This document shows, one piece after another, positions 25,988-34,853 of a stretch of 64,000 nt of DNA (its first letter is position 1; the number at the start of each line of letters is the position of its first letter). The notes under the pieces were generated by a model, which had not been told where the DNA came from, did no database searches, and saw only the letters and a program-made list of their open reading frames with translations. Source of the DNA: CALAGJ01 sp964293305 (GTDB taxonomy: Bacteria; Bacteroidota; Bacteroidia; Chitinophagales; Chitinophagaceae); contig CAXYYO010000010.1 of the NCBI GenBank assembly GCA_964293305.1, forward strand, positions 1 to 64,000, written 5' to 3'. The position numbers and the translations under genes are program-made.

Positions 25988-27433
25988 TTAACCTACACTG
26001 CCTTCTAGGCTGATGGCTAATAATTTTTGAGCCTCTACGGCAAATTCCATTGGCAACTGATTCATTACTTCTTTAGCAAACCCATTGATGATAAGGCCCA
26101 CAGCCGTTTCTGTATCCATGCCCCGTTGGTTGCAATAGAATATCTGGTCTTCACCAATCTTGCTGGTAGTAGCTTCATGTTCTATTTGAGCAGTACTGTT
26201 TTTTGCTTCTATATAGGGGAAAGTGTGTGCTCCGCATTTATCGCCGAGTAGCAGACTATCGCATTGGGAAAAGTTGCGGGCATTATTTGCATTTTTATTT
26301 ACACTTACCAAACCCCTGTAGCTGTTTTGGCTATGGCCGGCACTTATACCCTTGCTTACAATGCGGCTGCGGGTATTATTACCAATATGCATCATTTTAG
26401 TACCTGTATCTGCCTGCTGGTAATTATTGGTAACAGCTATACTATAGAATTCTCCCACACTATTGTCCCCTTTTAAAATTACACTGGGATATTTCCAGGT
26501 AATGGCACTTCCGGTTTCTACCTGTGTCCAAGATATTTTTGAATTAACTCCTGCACAAATGCCCCGCTTGGTTACAAAATTGTAAATACCTCCTACGCCA
26601 TCTTTATCCCCAGGATACCAGTTTTGTACTGTGCTGTATTTTACTTCTGCATTGTCTGCTGCTATAATTTCTACGATGGCAGCATGGAGTTGATTTTCAT
26701 CTCGTCTAGGTGCGGTGCAGCCTTCTAGATAACTTACATAAGCACCTTCATCAGCCACAATAAGGGTACGCTCAAACTGACCCGTATTTTCTGCATTGAT
26801 GCGGAAATAGGTACTTAACTCCATGGGGCAGCGAACTCCTTTTGGAATATAACAAAAAGACCCATCACTAAATACTGCACAATTGAGCGCAGCAAAATAA
26901 TTATCTGTAGCCGGCACCACGGTGCCAATGTATTTCCTTACTAAGTCAGCATGTTCCTTGATGGCTTCACTCATGGAGCAGAAAATAATTCCTAATTCAC
27001 CTAACTGTTCTTTGAAAGTAGTGGCAATACTTACGCTATCTATTACCGCATCTACTGCAATACCCGAAAGCCTTTTTTGTTCAGTAAGCGAAATGCCCAG
27101 TTTTTCGAACGTGAGGCGTAGTTCGGGATCTATTTCATCCAAACTTTTTGGTGTTATTTTTTGCTTAGGAGCACTGTAATAAATAATGTCCTGATAATTA
27201 ATTTCGGGGATATTGAGATTGGCCCATTGCGGATACTCCATTTTTTGCCATTGCCTAAAGGCTTTGAGGCGCCACTCTAGCATCCACTCGGGTTCTTGCT
27301 TTTTTTCAGAAATAAAGCGCACAATACCTTCGTTCAACCCTTTTGGGGCTTCGTCCGCTTCTATATCTGTTACAAATCCATACTTGTATTCACTGAGAGC
27401 CGTTTGCTCTAATGTAGCCAGCATTTCACTCAT
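25988..27433 (-). CDS. sufB: Fe-S cluster assembly protein SufB
   Basis: SufB is the main scaffold subunit on which clusters are built. The 481-residue length and the segments YIPKGVRCPMELSTYFRIN, SYLEGCTAPRRDENQLHAA and CDSLLLGDKCGAHTFPYIE match the family (each quoted part is 20 or fewer residues). It is the first gene of the operon sufB-sufC-sufD-sufS-sufE-DUF59-bacilliredoxin-Rrf2. No sufA-type carrier gene is present. The promoter region carries a -7 element and a palindrome. Confidence 0.97.
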   Translation of the reverse strand: MSEMLATLEQTALSEYKYGFVTDIEADEAPKGLNEGIVRFISEKKQEPEWMLEWRLKAFRQWQKMEYPQWANLNIPEINYQDIIYYSAPKQKITPKSLDEIDPELRLTFEKLGISLTEQKRLSGIAVDAVIDSVSIATTFKEQLGELGIIFCSMSEAIKEHADLVRKYIGTVVPATDNYFAALNCAVFSDGSFCYIPKGVRCPMELSTYFRINAENTGQFERTLIVADEGAYVSYLEGCTAPRRDENQLHAAIVEIIAADNAEVKYSTVQNWYPGDKDGVGGIYNFVTKRGICAGVNSKISWTQVETGSAITWKYPSVILKGDNSVGEFYSIAVTNNYQQADTGTKMMHIGNNTRSRIVSKGISAGHSQNSYRGLVSVNKNANNARNFSQCDSLLLGDKCGAHTFPYIEAKNSTAQIEHEATTSKIGEDQIFYCNQRGMDTETAVGLIINGFAKEVMNQLPMEFAVEAQKLLAISLEGSVG

Positions 27434-27472
27434 AAATCCTTTTGTTTTCTATTTTAATATAAAAACTGCACG

Positions 27473-27508
27473 CAAATGTACAATTCTATTTATACAAAAA
27501 AGTATAAA
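27473..27508 (-). promoter_or_regulatory. suf operon promoter with palindromic operator candidate
   Basis: On the minus strand TACATTTG (27480-27473) matches the -7 consensus TAnnTTTG, 40 nt before the sufB ATG. Just upstream, TTTATAC-AAAAAA-GTATAAA (27489-27508) is a perfect inverted repeat with 7-bp arms. It covers the place where the -33 box would be bound. This is a reasonable operator for the operon's own Rrf2 regulator, but binding is inferred. Confidence 0.55.
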
Positions 27509-27579
27509 CAAGAAATGGGGCCCAAATGTTTTGTGTTTTGTAAAAAAAGTAGGCTCGATTATTGGCCGTAGGCCAGAAC

Positions 27580-27607
27580 AAAAAAACGGCGCAGAAAAAC
27601 TACGCCG
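27580..27607 (-). terminator. Terminator of the sialidase-like gene
   Basis: Read on the minus strand, CGGCGTAG and CTGCGCCG pair (one mismatch) around TTTTT and are followed by seven Ts. It lies 36 nt after the stop of the sialidase-like gene and insulates the suf promoter. Confidence 0.8.
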
Positions 27608-27643
27608 CCTTCTATAATATTTCAAAATCTACTTTAAATCTTT

Positions 27644-29212
27644 TTACCTCTTCATATAAGTGGCCTGTAGCTTTTTTACACTATCATTTATTTTCAGGTG
27701 AATAAAATAAGTGCCTTCCAATACAGGAAGTTTTGTAAAGTCAATTGGCTCTACATATTTACCATATTCGTATGTTTTATTTTGTATAGGAGTGGCTACT
27801 AATTTACCACTTGCATCATATAATAAAACACTAACCTGACTTTTAGCTTTTATCTTAAATGACACGTAAGCTATTTCCGTAAATGGATTTGGATATTGAT
27901 TGGTTTCAATTTCAGCTGTATTTTCAACTGAAGCAATTGGTGTAGGTTCATTGGTGATGATTCCTGCATTTACCAATGCTGTATAAACACTATTTACTGA
28001 TCCATCTGTACGAGTCCATATTGGGCGTACGATATTATTGTGTGCAGTTACATTGGTATAGTCGCCAAAAAAGATAAAACTATTTGGGGTAAAAGAGGTT
28101 TCACTAATTTTAAAATTTGTAAATGTGTTACCACCATCAGTACTGCGAGCCATATATACATCTGTAGCATTTCCTGTTGTATTTCTCCTATCGTAAAATA
28201 CAAACCATAAATATCCTGTGGCCTGATCTACAGTCATCCAAGTAAGAAACTGATGGCGGTTTGAGTTATCATTATTTACACGAATTGGGCTACTCCATGT
28301 GCGGCCACCGTTGGTTGATTTCAATAACCAAATATCCGTATTGCTATTGCCATTTCGCTGGTCGCTCCAGTTAATATAGATGGTGCCTTTGTAGGGACTG
28401 TTTGCATTTCTGTCGCAGTCTGTTATAGGCAATCCATTACACCTACCCAAACCCGGTATAGCATAATCCCAACCACCACCAATTGTACTCACTACTTTGG
28501 GGTTGCTCCAATTATTTCCACCATTGTTAGATTTTGTAAAATACAAACCATCAGTACCTGCCCAGCTCACATACAGTTGACCCAAAGGACCTAAAGCTGG
28601 TACTGCACCTTCTACTGTATTATCACTATCGATGCAATCTCCCCCTTTCTTATCAATTTTTTTTGCCTGCGACCATGTAGTGCCACCATCCAAACTTCTT
28701 GAAAAAAGGATATGTGAACTATCGTTAGTGCTGGAGCTGCCATAGCTGTCAAACTGTGTCCAGGTAAGATAAATATTATTGCGTTTACGATCTACTACGC
28801 CCCACTGTTTATCCTGTGCTTTTGTGCCATTGAGTCCTGTGTAAGTGCCATTGCTCCAACTGTTTCCATTGTCCACAGATTTTTGACTTACAATACGATC
28901 AATCCAATTACCAGATGCAGGATTTGACAAATGAAAAAAGTAAAAACTATTTGCCGTGTCCACCAAGATGGTAGGATCTCCCCACACGCCATAAGTGCTG
29001 CTCAATGTCTTTAAAGTCCAGGAGCGACCAGTGTCAGATGAATTATAAACATTATTCAAATTAGCACCGGCTACTATATAGCGTGGGTTTTTGGGATTGA
29101 TACAAATGGAAGGTTCATTTGGACTTCCTAAATTACTAATACGGATATTAGTGTGTTGTGCATTTGTAAAAAATGCAGAAAAAAGCAATAGAATGCTTAG
29201 TGTATATTTCAT
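27644..29212 (-). CDS. Sialidase-like BNR/Asp-box repeat protein with T9SS type A sorting domain
   Basis: A signal peptide (cleavage near TNAQH) precedes a beta-propeller with six Asp-box motifs of the S-x-D-x-G-x-T-W type (SSDTGRSWTL, SVDNGNSWSN, SLDGGTTWSQ, SNNGGNNWSN, STNGGRTWSS, STDGGNTFTN). The last 75 residues (NQYPNPFTEIAYVSF...LPVLEGTYFIHLKIND...KKLQATYMKR) form a T9SS type A sorting domain. Exo-alpha-sialidases share this propeller, but the catalytic Arg triad and Tyr cannot be confirmed by eye, so the enzyme activity is uncertain. I used the second ATG (29212) of an ATG-CAC-ATG start. Confidence 0.9.
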   Translation of the reverse strand: MKYTLSILLLFSAFFTNAQHTNIRISNLGSPNEPSICINPKNPRYIVAGANLNNVYNSSDTGRSWTLKTLSSTYGVWGDPTILVDTANSFYFFHLSNPASGNWIDRIVSQKSVDNGNSWSNGTYTGLNGTKAQDKQWGVVDRKRNNIYLTWTQFDSYGSSSTNDSSHILFSRSLDGGTTWSQAKKIDKKGGDCIDSDNTVEGAVPALGPLGQLYVSWAGTDGLYFTKSNNGGNNWSNPKVVSTIGGGWDYAIPGLGRCNGLPITDCDRNANSPYKGTIYINWSDQRNGNSNTDIWLLKSTNGGRTWSSPIRVNNDNSNRHQFLTWMTVDQATGYLWFVFYDRRNTTGNATDVYMARSTDGGNTFTNFKISETSFTPNSFIFFGDYTNVTAHNNIVRPIWTRTDGSVNSVYTALVNAGIITNEPTPIASVENTAEIETNQYPNPFTEIAYVSFKIKAKSQVSVLLYDASGKLVATPIQNKTYEYGKYVEPIDFTKLPVLEGTYFIHLKINDSVKKLQATYMKR

Positions 29213-29422
29213 GTGCAAAATGTTAAAGTGATAAAATTAGGGATATTTTTTGGGAAACATTAATTGATGAAGTATTGTGAACATAAAATTACAAATGACC
29301 GATTTTTATTTATTGGGTATCATCTTCTATATGCCTGATTAAATGCGGGTATTTGGAAAAAAAATTTATGATTTCAGGCTTCCATTTTTAAAGCCAGGTT
29401 TTGGAGTTTTTAGTTTGGGGGT

Positions 29423-29534
29423 GTCCCTGCAGGCCGGGCTTTCACTACAAGACCTCACCACTGCTGCGTCTTGGCCCTGGCTTTTCGTTTCAAATGAAGC
29501 AAAGCGAAATTCACGAATACCAAAATAAAATAAA
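29423..29534. repeat. Dispersed repeat, copy 1
   Basis: This gene-free stretch between the sialidase-like gene and anmK carries a repeat whose other copy is at 52160-52263. The left core (GTCCCTGCAGGCCGGGC...ACAAGACC) and the right core (TTCAAATGAAGCAA...GAAATTC...AATACCAAAAT) are both shared. The right core matches at 33 of 38 positions. The copy is non-coding, GC-richer than its flanks on the left, and has no transposase. Nothing else is seen in the 375-nt gap. Confidence 0.6.
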
Positions 29535-29587
29535 AAATTCATTCGTAATCCCTGACTCAATGTCTGGGTTGAATCACTCTATGAGAT

Positions 29588-30679
29588 TTATGCATCCTGC
29601 CCCATCCACACTGCCCCGCCAATGCTATTGCGGCTAGCACCTGTGGAATCTGCGTAGCAAGTGTATTCTTCCCGCCAGCGCAGTACGGCAAGAAATGCCA
29701 TTATAAGCGCTTCTTTATACTGTACGACTGTGGCATTGGGTATTGTAATATCTATATGTATTGTTTTTAATTCTTCCTGAATACAATGCATCAAAAAATC
29801 GTTGAAAGCACCGCCACCTGTTACTAACATTTTTGCTGATGCCTGCTGCTGATGAATGGGTAGCAAACTGTATAAAATTTGCTGCGCAATATGTCTGCAA
29901 TAAGTATGTAATGCGTCTGCTGTATCTATGCCTGCATCTTGTATCATACCCAGCACATCATGATCACCAAAACTATTGTCTAATGATTTTGGAGGCTGTT
30001 GTTTGTAATACTGAATGGCATTGAGTTTTGTAAGTAATGCTGTATTCAATTTGCCGGAGGCAGCCATCATTCCTTTATCGTCAAAACTCCTATTTTTTGT
30101 AGCCGCCAATCCATTTAAAACCCTGTTGGCTGCACATATATCCCAGGCCATCCAATGGCCATCTTTCTTTATTGAAATATTTGATATGCCTCCAATATTC
30201 AGACAGTAATCATATTCAGAAAATAATGCTTGCTCACCTACAGGCACAAGTGGTGCACCTTGTCCACCGAGTGCAGTATCCATTGACCGTAGGTCACTAA
30301 TTACATTGATGCCTGTAGCTGCTGCAATAGCTGCACCACTACCTATTTGTATGCTGATACCTTTTGATGGTTGATGAAAAATGGTATGTCCATGACTCCC
30401 TATTAACTGCACTTTATATTCTAATGCATGTTTTTCTATAAATTCATTTACGACCGCACCTATGTACACGCCATATTCATGATGTAAGAGTTGAAAATCT
30501 AAAGCAGACAAAGCAGTAGCCCCGAGTAATTTTTCTTTCCAAATAGTTGTATAAGGAATACAGTCAGCTTGCACAATTTCAAATTGCCATACTCCTCTTG
30601 ATTCTTCTAAGGAAACAAAGGAAATGTCTAACCCATCGCAGGAGGAACCACTCATTAAACCTAAAGCTCTGTATTGCAT
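29588..30679 (-). CDS. anmK: Anhydro-N-acetylmuramic acid kinase
   Basis: AnmK phosphorylates 1,6-anhydro-MurNAc recovered from cell-wall turnover. The sugar-kinase fold signature LMSGSSCDGLDISFV is at the N terminus, with IGSHGHTIFHQP, NIGGISNIS, and the ATP-site segments LVTGGGAFNDFL and GASRNSIGG. The 363-residue length is normal. It is the last gene of a long same-strand run that includes rlmD, rhomboids and two exonuclease/endonuclease/phosphatase genes, with a 69-nt gap before it. Confidence 0.96.
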   Translation of the reverse strand: MQYRALGLMSGSSCDGLDISFVSLEESRGVWQFEIVQADCIPYTTIWKEKLLGATALSALDFQLLHHEYGVYIGAVVNEFIEKHALEYKVQLIGSHGHTIFHQPSKGISIQIGSGAAIAAATGINVISDLRSMDTALGGQGAPLVPVGEQALFSEYDYCLNIGGISNISIKKDGHWMAWDICAANRVLNGLAATKNRSFDDKGMMAASGKLNTALLTKLNAIQYYKQQPPKSLDNSFGDHDVLGMIQDAGIDTADALHTYCRHIAQQILYSLLPIHQQQASAKMLVTGGGAFNDFLMHCIQEELKTIHIDITIPNATVVQYKEALIMAFLAVLRWREEYTCYADSTGASRNSIGGAVWMGQDA

Positions 30680-30748
30680 GTATAAATTTGTGGCAAAATT
30701 GCGGGTTTGAATTTTTTTTTAGCATAAAATATTTATCAAAGTTTTATA

Positions 30749-31873
30749 CTATTTCCAACTCATATCTGTAACGATCATGGCATGATCACTCAGTTTTTCA
30801 TCAATCAACTGAAATTGTTTGATATCAAATTTTTTATCTGCAAATAAATAATCAATCCTAAGAAAAGGGGCCAATTTCATATAGGTTTTTCCCGTGCCAA
30901 ATCCTTTTTCTAAAAATGCATCCTGCATTGTATTCCTTATTTTGAAATACACATAAGAATTGGGCACATCATTAAAGTCGCCACACATTACCACAGGATA
31001 TTTACTCTGTTGAATGGATGTATGCACAAGGTCTGCCTGTGCGCCACGGCTTGTAAATGCTGAACGCATTTTCCTCAAAATATTTTTGGAAGCTTCTACT
31101 GCTTCTTCATCCTGGCTTTTTATTTTTTCTATATCAGAATAGTCTGATGATGTAAAACTAAATGACTGTAAGTGGGCAGTGTATATACGAAAGGTATCTT
31201 TATCCAGCAAGAAATCTGTATATAATAAATGCTCTTTTACCTGACCAGAAGTTTTAAATGAGATAGCCTCTTTTTGTAGTATTGGTTTTTTGGAAAAGAT
31301 AATAGTTCCGTTGGTGTAGTAGCCATTGTTTTTATTGTAATCGATGCTGTAATAATGAAAGGGATATAAATCTGTAAACAGACCAATATTATCAGCATCT
31401 TTTCCCTGTGTATAGCTATGATTAAATTCTTGCAAGCAAATAATATCTGCATTTACATTGTGTATTGTTTTTGAAATTTCCAATCTGTTTTGTCTCTTTA
31501 CATCACTGTTTTTACTCAGCCCATACATATTGGCCACATTCCAGGATGCTATGCGCATAGTTCCTTTGGGTGTATCAGCAGATTGTGGAGCTGAAAAATT
31601 AAATGCCATTAACACACTAATCTGCCAATAGCCTGCAAGTAAGCAGCAGAGCGGTATAATACTTAGGATTGGTTTTGCTATCAACCAAAAAATGAAAATG
31701 AAAAAAAGTATAATAGCGAGATAGGGTACTGCCAAGCCGAGTACGCCACATAGCCACCAATTAGCAGGATTTAATTTAGGAATGAGTAGTGCAAAAAGAA
31801 AAAGAATACATATACAAACAGAAATTATTAATGCCGTTTTTTTGGTAAAGCGTCTAAATAAACTTTTTGCCAT
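30749..31873 (-). CDS. Endonuclease/exonuclease/phosphatase family membrane protein (copy A)
   Basis: Three N-terminal membrane helices (about residues 15-100) anchor a C-terminal EEP domain. Its motifs are ASWNVANM, IICLQEFNH, YTAHLQS, MCGDFNDVPNS and the final SDHAMIV, which together form the metal-binding catalytic site. The substrate is unknown; relatives cleave phosphodiesters in nucleic acids, lipids or nucleotides. The helices place the enzyme in the membrane, but its side is not clear. It is a tandem paralogue of the next gene. Confidence 0.9.
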   Translation of the reverse strand: MAKSLFRRFTKKTALIISVCICILFLFALLIPKLNPANWWLCGVLGLAVPYLAIILFFIFIFWLIAKPILSIIPLCCLLAGYWQISVLMAFNFSAPQSADTPKGTMRIASWNVANMYGLSKNSDVKRQNRLEISKTIHNVNADIICLQEFNHSYTQGKDADNIGLFTDLYPFHYYSIDYNKNNGYYTNGTIIFSKKPILQKEAISFKTSGQVKEHLLYTDFLLDKDTFRIYTAHLQSFSFTSSDYSDIEKIKSQDEEAVEASKNILRKMRSAFTSRGAQADLVHTSIQQSKYPVVMCGDFNDVPNSYVYFKIRNTMQDAFLEKGFGTGKTYMKLAPFLRIDYLFADKKFDIKQFQLIDEKLSDHAMIVTDMSWK

Positions 31874-31904
31874 CTTACTGATTAACGATTTAGAAATGCT
31901 TTTA

Positions 31905-33032
31905 TTATTTCCATCGTATATCTGTTACAACAGGGTAATGGTCTGAATACATTTTTGATGGCACTTTGCATTGTAATACTTCAAAACGTTGATCAGCAAA
32001 GCAAACATCTATGCGTAATGTAGCCAGCAATTTATTATAAGTGGTGCCAAAGCCAAATCCTTTTTGCAAAAATGCGTCTTGTTTTTCTCCTTTAAAAAAA
32101 CGATAGTTATAGGAGCCGGGTGTAGTATTTATATCACCACAAAATATGGATGCTGTCGTATCCTTTTGCATGATTGTATTGATCAATGCTATTTGATCAT
32201 AATGCAGCTTTTCTGTTCGGGCCAATCGGCCTGCCATATCTGGTCTTATTGTATCTGCAATGGTTGTATCATTTCCATAATCATTAATAATAGTTATAGA
32301 ATCATGCAGGCCAAGTGCATAAGAAGCTAAGTGTGCAGTATAAATATTTATTGGCTTTCCTTTAAGCTGCACTGTAGCTTTGCACAAATGCTCATGCACC
32401 ACATTGTCAAATCTGATTGGTGTAGATAGGGTATCTGCAAGTGGCGTTTTTGAAAAAATGGCCACACCACCAATTATTTCTCTTCCATTCTTTGGATTGA
32501 GGTAGTAGAGATCTTTTGTTACAAAATAATAATGATAACCAATGCTGTCTAACTCCCTGCGTACACTGGTGCGGCGTTTGCCATTTTCTACACTTTTATA
32601 TTCCTGAAAGCAGATAATATCCGGTTGGTAATTTTCAATTAACTTCAGCATACCTATTCTGTTATTGGATTTGTGTGTACCTTGAAAAGCAAGATCATCA
32701 AAGTTCATAACATTCCAAGTAAGGATACGGAGCGTGGTACTGTTTTTTGAATTATCCCATTTTTTTGGAAAATGAACAGCAATGGTATTACCAATACCAA
32801 GCCACCCTACGGGTAATAAAATCAATAATAAAACAGCCAATTTTTTATACACAAAAAATAGGATGATTATACAAACTATTAAAGCTATAAAAAAGAATGG
32901 GAAAGGAAAAGCAATAATGGAGAAATAGGGAAATTGCACCGGCTTTAACCAACCACTAATGGATGATGCCAAATAACAGATAGCAATAAATATAGCAAGA
33001 AAAATAAAAGATTTTTTGAGCAATACTTTCAT
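31905..33032 (-). CDS. Endonuclease/exonuclease/phosphatase family membrane protein (copy B)
   Basis: This protein has the same layout as the neighbouring copy: three N-terminal helices and an EEP domain with LTWNVMNFDD, IICFQEYKS, YTAHLAS, FCGDINTTPGS and a final SDHYPVVTDI. The paralogues share parallel segments such as F(L)(Q/E)KGFG and LRID, showing a tandem duplication followed by clear divergence. It lies 8 nt after the catalytically degraded rhomboid gene and is probably cotranscribed with it. Confidence 0.9.
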   Translation of the reverse strand: MKVLLKKSFIFLAIFIAICYLASSISGWLKPVQFPYFSIIAFPFPFFFIALIVCIIILFFVYKKLAVLLLILLPVGWLGIGNTIAVHFPKKWDNSKNSTTLRILTWNVMNFDDLAFQGTHKSNNRIGMLKLIENYQPDIICFQEYKSVENGKRRTSVRRELDSIGYHYYFVTKDLYYLNPKNGREIIGGVAIFSKTPLADTLSTPIRFDNVVHEHLCKATVQLKGKPINIYTAHLASYALGLHDSITIINDYGNDTTIADTIRPDMAGRLARTEKLHYDQIALINTIMQKDTTASIFCGDINTTPGSYNYRFFKGEKQDAFLQKGFGFGTTYNKLLATLRIDVCFADQRFEVLQCKVPSKMYSDHYPVVTDIRWK

Positions 33033-33040
33033 GTAGTAGC

Positions 33041-33967
33041 TTAACTATCACCCCGACTGGCCTGCTTTAAAAAATCCTTTTCTTCTTCAGTAAGGTTGTC
33101 ATAACCAATGGCATTTATCCTGTCTAAAATTTCATCTAATTTTGGCTGAGTAAGATGAGAAGTTTTTTTATAAGGCTCTCTACTTACTTTATAAAACATT
33201 TCCTTGCCCTTATGCTTTGATATTGGTTTTTTATCGGGGTTAAAAAGATTGATAAACCAATCTGCAAAATTATTTAACCAAGCGCTCCAGTCTTTTCCAT
33301 TATTTAACTGTCGTATAATTATAAAACCTAATAAAGCAGAAGCCATATAAGCAATACTCAGTGCAGGGCTATTAGCAGTAACAGTAGAAAAACTAATTGC
33401 AGCGTATATGAGTGAAACAATCCAAAGCGGTATGCCGCCATTTAATTGTGGAAAGAATCTAAAATCCGGAGAAAGGGTAGTGGCTGCTGCTGCTATACAC
33501 ATAATGGCAGTGCCAGGGCCGGCCAAATAAAAACTACCTTCAGCAGCAAATGCAGGTACAAGATTGCCCAAAAGTAAAAAGACTAAGGCCCCTATTACAC
33601 CTCCATAAAGATATATTGGAAAGAGTTTTTTATTGCCTGCCATATCCTGTAGAATATAACCAAAACACCAGAGCCAGAGCATATTGCTTAATGTGGTGAG
33701 CACCGAATTGGATACGAACATATATGTAAGTATTGTCCAGGGCTTTTGGAGTAAACTATCAAATGATGCGGGCAATGTAATCCAATGATAAAGCGATTGA
33801 CGAAAAACAGCTTCTGCCGTTTCTTTTCCATTTTCTAATAAAACAAACACCCAAACAAATTGAAGCAAAACAAATGTTACTACATTAACTATAATGAGCC
33901 AAACCAGCGAATTATTATCTTCTCCGAGTCTTATCTTATAATTTCTATTTAAAAAACGAGTGGCCAT
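33041..33967 (-). CDS. Rhomboid-like membrane protein lacking catalytic residues
   Basis: The six-helix rhomboid core is followed by a C-terminal segment (LDEILDRINAIGYDNLTEEEKDFL) seen in Bacteroidota rhomboids. The place of the catalytic GASG motif reads AGPGTAIM, and the place of the catalytic His motif reads SIAYMASALLGF. Both the serine and the histidine are therefore missing, and the protein should not be a protease. It lies 37 nt after an intact rhomboid gene on the same strand. I chose the ATG at 33967; the open frame continues upstream into the preceding gene without a credible start. Confidence 0.85.
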   Translation of the reverse strand: MATRFLNRNYKIRLGEDNNSLVWLIIVNVVTFVLLQFVWVFVLLENGKETAEAVFRQSLYHWITLPASFDSLLQKPWTILTYMFVSNSVLTTLSNMLWLWCFGYILQDMAGNKKLFPIYLYGGVIGALVFLLLGNLVPAFAAEGSFYLAGPGTAIMCIAAAATTLSPDFRFFPQLNGGIPLWIVSLIYAAISFSTVTANSPALSIAYMASALLGFIIIRQLNNGKDWSAWLNNFADWFINLFNPDKKPISKHKGKEMFYKVSREPYKKTSHLTQPKLDEILDRINAIGYDNLTEEEKDFLKQASRGDS

Positions 33968-34004
33968 GACATTTCCTCTTTGGAAACAAAAATAAATTAT
34001 TCTT

Positions 34005-34832
34005 TTAGTAAAAGCTATTCTTGTTTGTTTTATTCCAGAAATAAACCAAAGCAAACCCAAACAAAGCACCACCTAGGTGGGCAATATGTGCCACATTATC
34101 TCCAGCCACATTTTGCGCAGCAGAGAAAAATTCTATTGCTATATACCCCAATACAAACCATTTTGCTTTTACAGGAATGAAAAAGTAAAGATAAATTTCA
34201 GAGTTTGGAAATAAATAACCAAATGCCACTAAACACCCAAACACGGCACCGGAAGCGCCTAGCGTTGGTTCATTCATTTTATTTTCCACTATTGCATTGC
34301 AGAATCTTTGAGCCTGCCCTGCATAATATGGGTCATTTACATTTTGCTGCCAATCCTGTACTAATGAAAAGCTATTTGGATAACTAAGATCCAATTCATT
34401 GTCTTTATAAAAATTAACGAAATGGCCTAGGTCAAAATGATTATTTAACTGTGCAAGATCGTTTAGAAACTGTTCATTGCCTACATAAAGAGCTATCATG
34501 TGGCAGAGTGCAGCACCCAAGCCACAAACCATATAAAAAGTTAGAAATTTTTTTGGGCCCCACAAATTTTCGAGGATTGCTCCAAACATCCATAGTGCAA
34601 ATAAGTTAAAGAGAATGTGTGAAAAATCTCCATGCATAAACAAATAGGTTACAAATTGCCAAGGCCTAAAAAGTTGGCTCTGCCAGGTATGTAATGCTAA
34701 AATGTTATCTAAATGTATAGTATCTGAATTTTTAAATGTTTGCTGCGCAATGAATACTAGCACATTTATAATAATGATATTCTTAATGACTAAAGGAATT
34801 ACTTCAAACCTTCCGGGACGTATTTGTTGCAT
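34005..34832 (-). CDS. Rhomboid-family intramembrane serine protease
   Basis: This 275-residue membrane protein has the active-site serine motif LGASGAVFG and the partner histidine in VAHIAHLGGALFGF. It also has the HxxxN-type oxyanion region in FMHGDFSHILFNLFALW. Rhomboids cut membrane proteins inside or next to their helices. The extended loop around residues 115-170 is typical of the Bacteroidota group. It is 21 nt downstream of rlmD and directly precedes its inactive relative. Confidence 0.93.
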   Translation of the reverse strand: MQQIRPGRFEVIPLVIKNIIIINVLVFIAQQTFKNSDTIHLDNILALHTWQSQLFRPWQFVTYLFMHGDFSHILFNLFALWMFGAILENLWGPKKFLTFYMVCGLGAALCHMIALYVGNEQFLNDLAQLNNHFDLGHFVNFYKDNELDLSYPNSFSLVQDWQQNVNDPYYAGQAQRFCNAIVENKMNEPTLGASGAVFGCLVAFGYLFPNSEIYLYFFIPVKAKWFVLGYIAIEFFSAAQNVAGDNVAHIAHLGGALFGFALVYFWNKTNKNSFY

Positions 34833-34853
34833 GATATTTTGCTGAATTATTAT

